Positions 1 to 8,255 of a DNA stretch of 42,793 nt are shown piece by piece. The translations under genes were made by a program, and so were the position numbers. Numbering within the stretch: the stretch's first letter is position 1; every line of letters begins with the position of its first letter. Source of the DNA: an uncultured Saprospiraceae bacterium (lineage in GTDB: Bacteria; Bacteroidota; Bacteroidia; Chitinophagales; Saprospiraceae); contig CALFWI010000078.1 in assembly GCA_937928615.1 (NCBI GenBank), forward strand, positions 1-42,793, in the 5' to 3' direction. The notes under the pieces were generated by a model, which saw nothing but the letters and a program-made list of their open reading frames with translations, was not told the DNA's origin and searched no databases.

Positions 1-955
1 CAATCTCATTCCCAAAAGCTAATAATTGCTCATAGCGAACGCCATCTAATTGCTTGCCGATAAAGGTATCGCTCTTTTCTAAAATCTCATGCTGCTTTTT
101 ACCCCCAAACCATTTAGACACCAAATCTTCTGCCATCACCACACTTACAGGTAAGTTCGTGTAAACATTATTGGTTTTGATTTTTACATACTTGATTTTT
201 GGTCCAACCGTCAAAGCGGTATTAGACGGCAACGTCCAAGGCGTGGTCGTCCAAGCGATGATTCTCACATCTTCGTTAGCATCATCAAAAAGGAAATCAG
301 ACGTTTCATTTTTAGTCACCTTAAACATGGCTACTGCCGACGTATCTTTTACATCTTGGTAAGCACCGGGCATATTCAATTCATGCGAACTCAAACCCGT
401 TCCTGCCGCAGGCGAATAGGGCTGAATCGTCAAGCCTTTGTACAATAAGCCTTTATTATACATCTGCGATAATAACCACCAAACTGATTCGATGTACTCA
501 TTTTCATAAGTGACATACGGGTTTTCTAAATCTACCCAATACCCCATTTTGATGGTCAAATCATCCCACAAATCCTTATACCGCATCACCGTTTCCTTAC
601 ACTTGGCATTATATTCATCTACAGAAATTGTTTTGCCAATGTCCTCCTTCGTGATACCCAATTCCTTTTCTACCGCTAATTCAATCGGTAAACCGTGTGT
701 ATCCCAACCCCCCTTTCGTTCTACTCGCTTGCCCTTCATCGTCTGGTATCGGCAAAAAATATCCTTAATCGCTCTTGCCATGACATGGTGAATCCCAGGT
801 TTTCCATTCGCAGAAGGTGGTCCTTCATAAAATACAAAACTGTTATCTTCGGAACGTTGGTTGACACTTTTGGCAAATACATCTTGCTCCGCCCAGAAGG
901 CTAAGATTTCCTTATCGATAGAAGGCAGATGAAGCGATTTTTCTATTTTATACAT
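1..955 (-). CDS. ileS: Isoleucyl-tRNA synthetase, N-terminal part (3' end lies beyond the left window edge)
   Basis: Not in the ORF track because it is open at the edge. Minus-strand translation from ATG at 953-955 reads MYKIEKSLHLPSIDKEILAFWAEQDVFAKSVDQ..FYEGPPSANGKPGIHHVMARAIKDIFCRYQTMKGKRVERKGGWDTHGLPIELAVEKELG..., typical class I IleRS with an HIGH-like region (GIHH). Confidence 0.93.
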   Translation of the reverse strand, partial: MYKIEKSLHLPSIDKEILAFWAEQDVFAKSVNQRSEDNSFVFYEGPPSANGKPGIHHVMARAIKDIFCRYQTMKGKRVERKGGWDTHGLPIELAVEKELGITKEDIGKTISVDEYNAKCKETVMRYKDLWDDLTIKMGYWVDLENPYVTYENEYIESVWWLLSQMYNKGLLYKGLTIQPYSPAAGTGLSSHELNMPGAYQDVKDTSAVAMFKVTKNETSDFLFDDANEDVRIIAWTTTPWTLPSNTALTVGPKIKYVKIKTNNVYTNLPVSVVMAEDLVSKWFGGKKQHEILEKSDTFIGKQLDGVRYEQLLAFGNEI

Positions 956-987
956 AACGATTATTTTAGAAAAGAGAGGCGAGAGTA

Positions 988-1020
988 GAGAATAGAGATG
1001 GTTAACGTCTCTATTCTCTA
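988..1020. repeat. Perfect 12-bp inverted repeat in the ileS leader (AGAGAATAGAGA ... TCTCTATTCTCT)
   Basis: Direct reading; embedded in a longer GAGAGTAGAGAATAGAG-type purine/pyrimidine-rich repeat (about 970-1045). Confidence 0.7.
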
Positions 1021-1132
1021 CGCTCTGTTCTCTACTCTTGAGAATGAAGGTGCAAAGATACCTATTTAATTAAAACGAATCCTTACAAAAAAGATGCAAA
1101 TACTAAAAGAAGACTTCTGTCTTGCTGTAACT

Positions 1133-1171
1133 AAAAAAGCGTTGACAAATTTAATCTGTCAACGCTTTTTT
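1133..1171. terminator. Hairpin with A/T tracts (AAAAAAGCGTTGACA-aatttaatc-TGTCAACGCTTTTTT), probable bidirectional terminator
   Basis: Perfect stem flanked by A-run and T-run. Confidence 0.75.
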
Positions 1172-1345
1172 AATCCAAATATCTAGCATTTTCACAGATT
1201 ACGGGTTGAATCCTGAATTATAATAATGCTAATAATTATGTTTGGAGATACTTGCATAGTCATTTTTTATAATGAGTGGACAAATTTAGGGGAAATATAA
1301 TAGAGTTGCAACTTGTTTGTTTGACTTACAATGTATATAATAAAA

Positions 1346-1375
1346 AAGTTCCACTATATTGCTATAGTGGAACTT
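1346..1375. terminator. Hairpin AAGTTCCACTATA-ttgc-TATAGTGGAACTT near a T-rich tract; probable terminator of the 1465-1833 gene
   Basis: 13-bp perfect stem, downstream of the minus-strand ORF 1465-1833. Confidence 0.65.
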
Positions 1376-1464
1376 AATTTTTTGGGGTCTAAATTAAATA
1401 GCTTATTCTTCTTTGGGGTTTTACCTTTTACGAACAACTATTTATATAAAAAACTAGTATGTGA

Positions 1465-1833
1465 TTAACTTGTTGGAGTATAAGTAGTAAAAGTTACATT
1501 ATTCTGAGCAGTTAAATTAACACTAGGGTCAGAACCGAATATCACAAAGTTAGTAATTGCATTGTTCCAACCTGATGGCATAGAGTCAACTTCCTGATTA
1601 GGAGTAAACAACAAACCTACACCGTGTTTGTTAAAGGCTAAAAACCAAGCACCAGCACCAATTGAAAGAGCACTAATATCAGTACTTTCGTTATTACTAG
1701 TACCAGCCCAATTTATTTGATGAAGATTAGGAACTGTAGTTGGTCCTTGAAAAGTCTGACTTTTGCCTGAATTATTCCCATCACTATCAGAATTATCTTT
1801 ATATACGATTACTGCACCAGTTGGAGCTGCCAT
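1465..1833 (-). CDS. Small protein with a probable beta/gamma-crystallin-like fold
   Basis: 122 aa; GAVIVYKDNSD..G.SQTF near the N-terminus, two N/D-N/D-x-x-S/T-like patterns (STDISALSI, WNNAITNFVIFG), and an aromatic-rich GAWFLAF strand between them. Motif reading only. Confidence 0.5.
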   Translation of the reverse strand: MAAPTGAVIVYKDNSDSDGNNSGKSQTFQGPTTVPNLHQINWAGTSNNESTDISALSIGAGAWFLAFNKHGVGLLFTPNQEVDSMPSGWNNAITNFVIFGSDPSVNLTAQNNVTFTTYTPTS

Positions 1834-2530
1834 AATTAAATTGTTTTTATGCGTCTAAAAAATACATGTTTTTTTAATGGTGTAGATAGTTTCTGCAGCA
1901 ACTACTTTACTCATTGGCGTAGCAAGAACTGTAGTTAGTTAAAGGAGTTCTTTGACTACTTGAAGGTATTTTTCTTCGCATTGTGTTAAAAAATAGAAAA
2001 GAGTTTCTTCAACTTATCATATTGGATATTACTTTTTATTAGCTGGATTCGCTCTATTTAAATAAGTAATTATCTTATATTTTAAATTGCTTACATAGAT
2101 TAGTCCCTTTAGTCTAGAAAAGTGACCCGCTTTTTAATATTAAAAAATATATTTATTTTATTTTTAATAAATTGTTATTTAAATAATTGATAATCAGTAT
2201 ATTAAGGGTTAAGATTTTCATTAAAAAGGATGAACATAAATTAAAGGTTAGTCATTAATTTTAAAATTAGACTGCTTTCTTACTTTCAAATTTATTGTTA
2301 ATCATCAAAGGTGGTATTTAAAAAGGGAGCGATAGGCGAAAATTTATAGGAGAAAGACAGGAATGAAATTGAATTAGTTTAAAAGGTGGGCTTGCTGAAT
2401 TTTGAGTACTCATTTGTAAACACTCAAATAATTAATTCAATTGGTTGATGTGACTTTTTTTAAAAGAAAGAATGGCTGTTGTTATACTAATGGTTGGCTA
2501 AATGAAATTTGACGAGAGGTTATATGCTTA

Positions 2531-2608
2531 AGTAGCTTGGGTATCTTGCCTAAGTAGGCAAATAGAGCTTGCTGAAAATTATTACTCAGGCTAGAAGCCC
2601 AAGCTACT
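2531..2608. repeat. Imperfect inverted repeat, arms AGTAGCTTGGGTATCTTGCCTAAGTA / rc AGTAGCTTGGGCTTCTAGCCTGAGTA
   Basis: 26-nt arms with about four mismatches, read directly. Confidence 0.7.
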
Positions 2609-2632
2609 GTAAAGGCAAAATGATTTTTAATA

Positions 2633-3424
2633 TTATTCTAGTTCTTTTAAGAGCGCACCTGCCTGCTTAGCATATTTTCCATTTGCTGTAGTTTCAATTA
2701 CTGCTTGTAACCAATTCTTGGTCTGTACAATATCTTCCTTTTTTAAAGCAATCAAAGCCAAGTACCATTGCGCCTGCTGTGTATATGAATGCCCTGTCTC
2801 TTGTCCAACAGTCGTCAAAGCAGTTTCTGCTAAGGAATGTTGGTTGGTAGCGAGGTAAGCTAAACCTTGATAAAATTGGGCAGTTATTAAATCTTCGGGA
2901 GCTAAATTTTTATCGTTGACTAATGGAGATAGCAGCGTAAGTGTGGCAGCATAATCTCCAGCTAAATACTTTTGTTGTCCTTCTGCTAAAGGATTAATTA
3001 AGTCAGTATTGGTAGAACGAATCGTACTCGCTGCAGTATAGGGTTCATACGCATTCGCATATAAGGCCTGTGCATTTGGGGAATTGGTTTGCCCCCATTG
3101 CCACCAACCAACACTTATTAATAGTGCAAAAGAGGCGGCGATTGCTAAGGCATAGAATGGTCGGATTCGACGACTAGGAATTGTTTTTTTTTGAGTAGCT
3201 GTATATTTCGCTCCAAATTCATTCCCCATGTCTTGTAGTAAAGCTTCCATTTGCAATGCTTTTGGATTACCAATGGCTTTATCAACTTCTCGACTTAGTT
3301 GCCAAGTGGTCGCTAGTTTTTTATTGGTCTTTAAGTTTTTTTCAAAAAGTTTTTTATCTTCGGGAGAAAGTTCATTGTCCTCGTAGGCAGTTATTTTTTT
3401 GAATAAATCGTTCTGGTCACTCAT
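2633..3424 (-). CDS. Putative membrane anti-sigma factor with C-terminal TPR-like region
   Basis: N-terminal acidic helical region (LFKKITAYEDNELSPEDKKLFEKNL), one TM segment (FYALAIAASFALLISVGWW), then TPR-like repeats; directly downstream of an ECF sigma factor gene. Confidence 0.65.
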   Translation of the reverse strand: MSDQNDLFKKITAYEDNELSPEDKKLFEKNLKTNKKLATTWQLSREVDKAIGNPKALQMEALLQDMGNEFGAKYTATQKKTIPSRRIRPFYALAIAASFALLISVGWWQWGQTNSPNAQALYANAYEPYTAASTIRSTNTDLINPLAEGQQKYLAGDYAATLTLLSPLVNDKNLAPEDLITAQFYQGLAYLATNQHSLAETALTTVGQETGHSYTQQAQWYLALIALKKEDIVQTKNWLQAVIETTANGKYAKQAGALLKELE

Positions 3425-3493
3425 GTTTTTTTATTTTATAGCGTAGTTATTTGATAGAGAAGAAATAACCTAACTATTTTATTTGGTTTAATA

Positions 3494-4075
3494 TCAAGCG
3501 TGAAATAGTTGTTTGAACTTATTGTCTGCTTGAATCAATTTTAATAATTGATTTTTGCATTTGTATTTTCGTTTTTTGGCATAGCCAATACTAGAGAAGC
3601 CCATTTGTTTTGCAATATTTTCCATAGACATACCTTTTAAAAAAGACTGCAATACTTGCTGGCAATTAGCGCCTAGTAATTTGAATTTTTCCCGATACAA
3701 TGATTCTTTTGCTCTCCAGAGGATTTCTTCTTCGAAGGTATCTTCAGAGATTAGTTCCAATTGTTCGGGTAAGGATACCTCTTTATTCGATTTTTTTCTT
3801 AATTTTTTTAGCCAGACATTTCGGCAAATGGTATAAAGGAAGGTGTGCAAGCCATATTGTAACACAAAATCAGGCTGTTGCGTTTTTTCATAAATGACCA
3901 TCATGGCATCTTGAAAAACGTCTTTGGCATCATCAATCGTTCCTTTATTATTAAGGATATATTGAGCAATGCTGTCAAAATATTGCGTATAAATTTGACG
4001 AATGACCAAGGGGTCTCCAGCAGCGATTTTTGTTAATAATATAGCATTATCAACTGGGGTTTGAAGATTTGTCAT
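3494..4075 (-). CDS. RNA polymerase sigma factor, sigma-70/ECF-like
   Basis: Region 2-like DAKDVFQDAMMVIYEKTQQPDF..HTFLYTICRNVWLKKLRKK and region 4-like CQQVLQSFLKGMSMENIAKQMGFSSIGYAKKRKYKCKNQLL. Confidence 0.85.
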   Translation of the reverse strand: MTNLQTPVDNAILLTKIAAGDPLVIRQIYTQYFDSIAQYILNNKGTIDDAKDVFQDAMMVIYEKTQQPDFVLQYGLHTFLYTICRNVWLKKLRKKSNKEVSLPEQLELISEDTFEEEILWRAKESLYREKFKLLGANCQQVLQSFLKGMSMENIAKQMGFSSIGYAKKRKYKCKNQLLKLIQADNKFKQLFHA

Positions 4076-4171
4076 GTTTACTAAGTTAGAGAGGAAGCTA
4101 AATTATTGCGTAATCAACTCAAATATATAATTTTTATATAAACTATTGATTGTAAATATTAAAAAAAAAGA

Positions 4172-4218
4172 TGACCAAATAGGTCACTTTTAAAAAAAGA
4201 TGGTACTAATCAGTACCA
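4172..4218. promoter_or_regulatory. Two consecutive palindromes between divergent genes: TGACC-aaata-GGTCA (4172-4186) and TGGTACT-aatc-AGTACCA (4201-4218)
   Basis: Read directly; each is preceded by an A-rich AAAAAAAGATG context, with 29 nt between equivalent positions. Confidence 0.55.
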
Positions 4219-4284
4219 CGCTAATTAACTAACCGCTTTATTACTTGCGTAAAGTAAACCCTAAAAGCACAAATACTTTTAATT

Positions 4285-5094
4285 ATGCCTGATAGAGGAA
4301 GACGAAGAGTCGTTGTTCAAAAAACAGCAATAGGCGACCCTACTTTTTTGCTACAATTTGCTTTAGAAACCGAAAAAAAAGAAAAAGTTCCGCTTCGTAT
4401 TAATATCAAAATAGGAGAAAATGAGAACAGTCCAGAATTTACGAAAAAAATAAAAGGTACTTTCCCTACCAATAAGAATATTAGGATAATGTGTAGCTAT
4501 TCAGGTAGCTTAAAGCATGTTAGTATTCCTGGTAATGTTTGTCTTAGTTTGTTAGAATCAGATGAAAAAACGGTTAATTCCGAAGCACAGATTTATTATG
4601 ACAATCTAAAAAAAGTGCCAGCGACGACTTTAAGTTTAAAAGAAAAACAAACCGTTCATTTTCATTTTTTAGATGGGAATGAGGATGATTATAAGAATGA
4701 AGTTTTTTTGACTTATAAGGCAAAAAAAAGCGAAGGAAATCGTTTATTCACTAGAGATGTCTGTATTTCTAGTGATTCAGCTAATAAATGGAAAATAGAG
4801 CAAATAAGTCCAGGTATAAAACGATATTGGATAAAAAATAAAAATAAATATTTAACGGCTATTAAGGATAAGGTCTTAGTGATGACTACGAACCCTTCAG
4901 AAGGGAGTGAGTGGGTTTGTCAAGAAGCGAGAACAGAGCGTTATGGTCAAGAAATTTCTATTTATGCGATTAAGCATCATGTGAATAAGACTTACCTTTT
5001 ATGTGATAGTGGAACGGGGAAAGTTTTTTTACAGGAGCATAGTTTACCCGTTTTTCCTTGGTACTTACATCCTAAAGTTAAGAACCCAAAGTAG
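4285..5094 (+). CDS. Hypothetical protein; C-terminal half possibly beta-trefoil/fascin-like
   Basis: 269 aa; C-terminal repeats such as RYWIKNKNKYLTAIKDKVLVMTTNPSEGSEWVCQE ... KTYLLCDSGTGKVFLQEHSLPVFPWYL. Fold suggestion is weak. Confidence 0.6.
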   Translation: MPDRGRRRVVVQKTAIGDPTFLLQFALETEKKEKVPLRINIKIGENENSPEFTKKIKGTFPTNKNIRIMCSYSGSLKHVSIPGNVCLSLLESDEKTVNSEAQIYYDNLKKVPATTLSLKEKQTVHFHFLDGNEDDYKNEVFLTYKAKKSEGNRLFTRDVCISSDSANKWKIEQISPGIKRYWIKNKNKYLTAIKDKVLVMTTNPSEGSEWVCQEARTERYGQEISIYAIKHHVNKTYLLCDSGTGKVFLQEHSLPVFPWYLHPKVKNPK

Positions 5095-5144
5095 CTCTTC
5101 TTTAACTTGATAAATACGGAGTATTAGCTTGATACTCAAAAAAT

Positions 5145-5180
5145 AAAAGACATTTTGACTGCGGTTAAAATGTCTTTTTT
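5145..5180 (+). terminator. Rho-independent-like terminator AAAAGACATTTT ... AAAATGTCTTTTTT
   Basis: 12-bp stem followed by T-run, downstream of the 4285-5094 CDS. Confidence 0.8.
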
Positions 5181-5275
5181 AGGTAGAATCAACCTGTACT
5201 AAATAAAATACAATCTTTTTGTACCTTGAGCTAATTATTACATTCTCCCTACTCCTTAAAGCTCAATTTTTATAA

Positions 5276-8122
5276 ATGTTTAAATCAATTAAACAATTCC
5301 TTTTATTATTATTTATTTTATACGCTACGTTTCTAATCGCACAAAATGATTCAACTACGCTTATTGAAAATACTTTCAAAAAAATCGATACTTTTTACGA
5401 AAGTGGAAATTATGATAGTATCTTAATTTATTCCAAGAAATTGCTCCCTTTAGTAAAGCAGGAAAATAAAAGTCGTGTTTTATTAGAAATAGGAACGGCG
5501 CTCCTTTATCTAGAAGAGTATGAGGAAGCATTAAATTATTATCAAAAGAGACTAGATTATACCTTGACAATTACCTCTGCTGAAAGTGAGGTAATCGGGG
5601 ATTGTTATTATTACCTAGCTTGTAGTCACTATGAGTTAAGTAATTTTAATGAAGCTTTAAAATACTATAAACAATCATTGAATTTAACGCACGATTCGCT
5701 CTCTTTTGCTTTGACCTTATCTGCTATGGCAGGGATTTATTCTGAAAAATCAGATTATGATAATGCGATATCATATGAAGAACAAGCCCTTCATTTTTTT
5801 GCAGTAGATGGAACGCCCGAGGATTTATATAAAAGTAATAATTCGCTTGCTTTATATTATTACATGAAACAGAATTATCAACAAGCATTTCTGTTTTCAA
5901 AACAAGCAGTTTCCTTCTTAGAAGATGAAAAAATTATCAATGCCCCTACTTATAACAATTATGCACTAATTTTAATACAAATTGATGATTTTGAAAAAGC
6001 CGCATTTTATTTACAAAAAGCTTTAGATAGTCCTGAAAAACAATTCTTTGAAGTCACTCAATTCAATCAAGCTTTTTTAGACTACGAAAGTAAAAATTAT
6101 GAAAAAGCACTAACTTCCTTTGAAGAAGTGATTGATATTTACCATAAAAAATACCCTAATGGAAATACAGGTATCGGTAAAGCCTGGTACTACATTGGAC
6201 AAATTAAAGTACTACAAGGGCAAACCACAACCGCTTTAAAAGCCTACCAAAAGTCGTTACAAGCTTTAGTTCCTGATTTTACCAATGATGACCTAATCAC
6301 GCTTCCCAGTCTAAATCAATATTGTCGTTCCCATCGAAATCTATTACGTACTTTAATTGCGAAAGCCAATACTTTAGGAATGGCTTATTTAGCGGAAGAA
6401 GAAATTGTTGGTGATAATAGTAATACCGTATTCGAGACTTTTGACTTAGCGATAGAAATAGCAGAAACTTTGAGGCGAAGTTACAGAGCGGAGGAGTCAC
6501 AGTATTTTTTAGCGGAAGAGACGAAGACCTTATTTGACCAAGCTATAAAATTTAGCCATGAACTTTATCAAGAATCAAAGGAACAGGTCTATTTAGAAAA
6601 AATGCTTTTTTATATAGAAAAAAGTCAAGCGCCTATTTTATTACAAAAGCAGCTGACCAATACAGCGCAATTAACAGGGGGCGTTCCCGAAGCTTTGATT
6701 AAAAAAGAAAAACAATTGGCGGTAGATTTGACGTTTTATAAAAACCAACAAGCCAAAGCCAAAGAAAAAGGAGATACTACAAAAATAAATTTATACAGCA
6801 ATTATTTATTAGAGGGTATACAGGAACTCAACAATTTAAAAGATACTTTACAAAATGAGTATCCCAAATACTATCATTATCAATATGCTACTGTACCTAT
6901 AGATATCGCTACTTTGCAAAATACTCTAGCAGCAGACCAGTTATTATTACACTATTATTCTACGGAATCAATACTTTATACCTTGGCTATTACTCCGCAA
7001 TCAGCAATAGCCATAACACAAGACATAACAGCTATCGAAAGCAGTAGTAAGGATTTATTAACCGCTATTCAAAATCCACTAACAAAAAAATTACCCAACA
7101 AAATAGCTTTTGATTTACTGACCAATGCTGCTGCTCAATTATACGAACGATTAGTGCAACCTGCTTTAGAAAAAATAGCCATTCCTCCAAAAAGATTGGT
7201 CGTTATTAATAATGATTTTTTAACAGAAATTCCCTTCGAAGTTTTGTTAACAAAAACGCCAACTTCGGATGAGAACAATTATTTATCATTAGATTATTTG
7301 ATAAAAAAATATGCGGTTAGTTATCAATCATCTGCGTCTTTATTTGAGCGATTAGCGGTTCAAAAACCTAAAATGGCTGCTAATAAATTACTAGCTATAG
7401 CCCCCTTTGCCAAAAAGGAATCATTAACGGCACAAGCTTTCACTCGGTCTGGTTTTGATAATTTACCGTTTACCAAACAAGAGGTTCAATCAATAGAACA
7501 ACTCTACGAGACGACTGCTTTATATGAACAAGCAGCTACGAAGGATGCTTTTTTAGCCAAAGCTCCTAATTACCAAATCCTACACTTGGCGACACATGGA
7601 GTAGCCGATTTTGAAGAAAAAGCGAACGCACATTTATTATTTCATCCTGAAAAGAATCCAGTTTCCATAAATCATATTTTATATAATTATGAAATACAGA
7701 ACCTAGCATTAAAAGCAGATTTAGCGGTATTGAGTGCTTGTGAAACGGGGGCTGGAAAGATTGATAAAGGAGAAGGTATTTTAAATTTGGCGCGGAGTTT
7801 TTTTTATACAGGTGTGCCTAGTGTCATTATGTCGAAGTGGAAAATCAATGACCAATCTAGTAGTTTGATTATTAAAAGTTTATATCAAAACCTGAAAGTT
7901 AATGATACTAAAGACGAAGCATTGCAGGCAGCAAAAGTCAGTTATTTAGAAAACGAAGCTGATTTAGTAACGGCGCATCCTTTTTATTGGGCAGGATTGG
8001 TGCAATTGGGAAATGCTAAAGCTTTACCTAAGCATTCAAGTAATTTATTTTTTTTAGGTATCAGTACTGGATTGGGGGTATTATTACTTTTATTTTGGCA
8101 GTTTTTTAACAGAAGGTCTTAA
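5276..8122 (+). CDS. TPR-repeat CHAT domain (caspase-like) protein with N-terminal signal peptide and C-terminal TM anchor
   Basis: N-terminal hydrophobic signal (FLLLLFILYATFLIAQ); many TPRs; CHAT motifs ILHLATHG (His) and LAVLSACETGAGKIDKGEGILNLARSFFYTGVPSVIMSKW (Cys); C-terminal LFFLGISTGLGVLLLLFWQFFNRRS. Confidence 0.9.
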   Translation: MFKSIKQFLLLLFILYATFLIAQNDSTTLIENTFKKIDTFYESGNYDSILIYSKKLLPLVKQENKSRVLLEIGTALLYLEEYEEALNYYQKRLDYTLTITSAESEVIGDCYYYLACSHYELSNFNEALKYYKQSLNLTHDSLSFALTLSAMAGIYSEKSDYDNAISYEEQALHFFAVDGTPEDLYKSNNSLALYYYMKQNYQQAFLFSKQAVSFLEDEKIINAPTYNNYALILIQIDDFEKAAFYLQKALDSPEKQFFEVTQFNQAFLDYESKNYEKALTSFEEVIDIYHKKYPNGNTGIGKAWYYIGQIKVLQGQTTTALKAYQKSLQALVPDFTNDDLITLPSLNQYCRSHRNLLRTLIAKANTLGMAYLAEEEIVGDNSNTVFETFDLAIEIAETLRRSYRAEESQYFLAEETKTLFDQAIKFSHELYQESKEQVYLEKMLFYIEKSQAPILLQKQLTNTAQLTGGVPEALIKKEKQLAVDLTFYKNQQAKAKEKGDTTKINLYSNYLLEGIQELNNLKDTLQNEYPKYYHYQYATVPIDIATLQNTLAADQLLLHYYSTESILYTLAITPQSAIAITQDITAIESSSKDLLTAIQNPLTKKLPNKIAFDLLTNAAAQLYERLVQPALEKIAIPPKRLVVINNDFLTEIPFEVLLTKTPTSDENNYLSLDYLIKKYAVSYQSSASLFERLAVQKPKMAANKLLAIAPFAKKESLTAQAFTRSGFDNLPFTKQEVQSIEQLYETTALYEQAATKDAFLAKAPNYQILHLATHGVADFEEKANAHLLFHPEKNPVSINHILYNYEIQNLALKADLAVLSACETGAGKIDKGEGILNLARSFFYTGVPSVIMSKWKINDQSSSLIIKSLYQNLKVNDTKDEALQAAKVSYLENEADLVTAHPFYWAGLVQLGNAKALPKHSSNLFFLGISTGLGVLLLLFWQFFNRRS

Positions 8123-8161
8123 GTAATTTAATATGGATAGACCTCCTAGTGAAAAAATGAT

Positions 8162-8221
8162 AAAAATCCGTTGTTCTATAATGTTTTTTCAACAACGAAT
8201 TAAGTCAATAACGGATTTTTA
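8162..8221. terminator. Hairpin AAAAATCCGTT ... AACGGATTTTTA after the CHAT gene
   Basis: Outer 11-bp complementary arms with inner GTTGTT/AACAAC pairing and terminal T-run. Confidence 0.65.
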
Positions 8222-8255
8222 AATCTTTATTACTAACGGGATAAAAAGGACATTT

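Noticed and set aside
171-904. Plus-strand ORFs 171-362, 510-791, 695-904
   Set aside because: Antisense to the strong ileS coding frame; compositions are low-information and no domains are visible.
5376-6500. Minus-strand ORFs 5376-5570 and 6297-6500
   Set aside because: Antisense to the TPR/CHAT coding frame.
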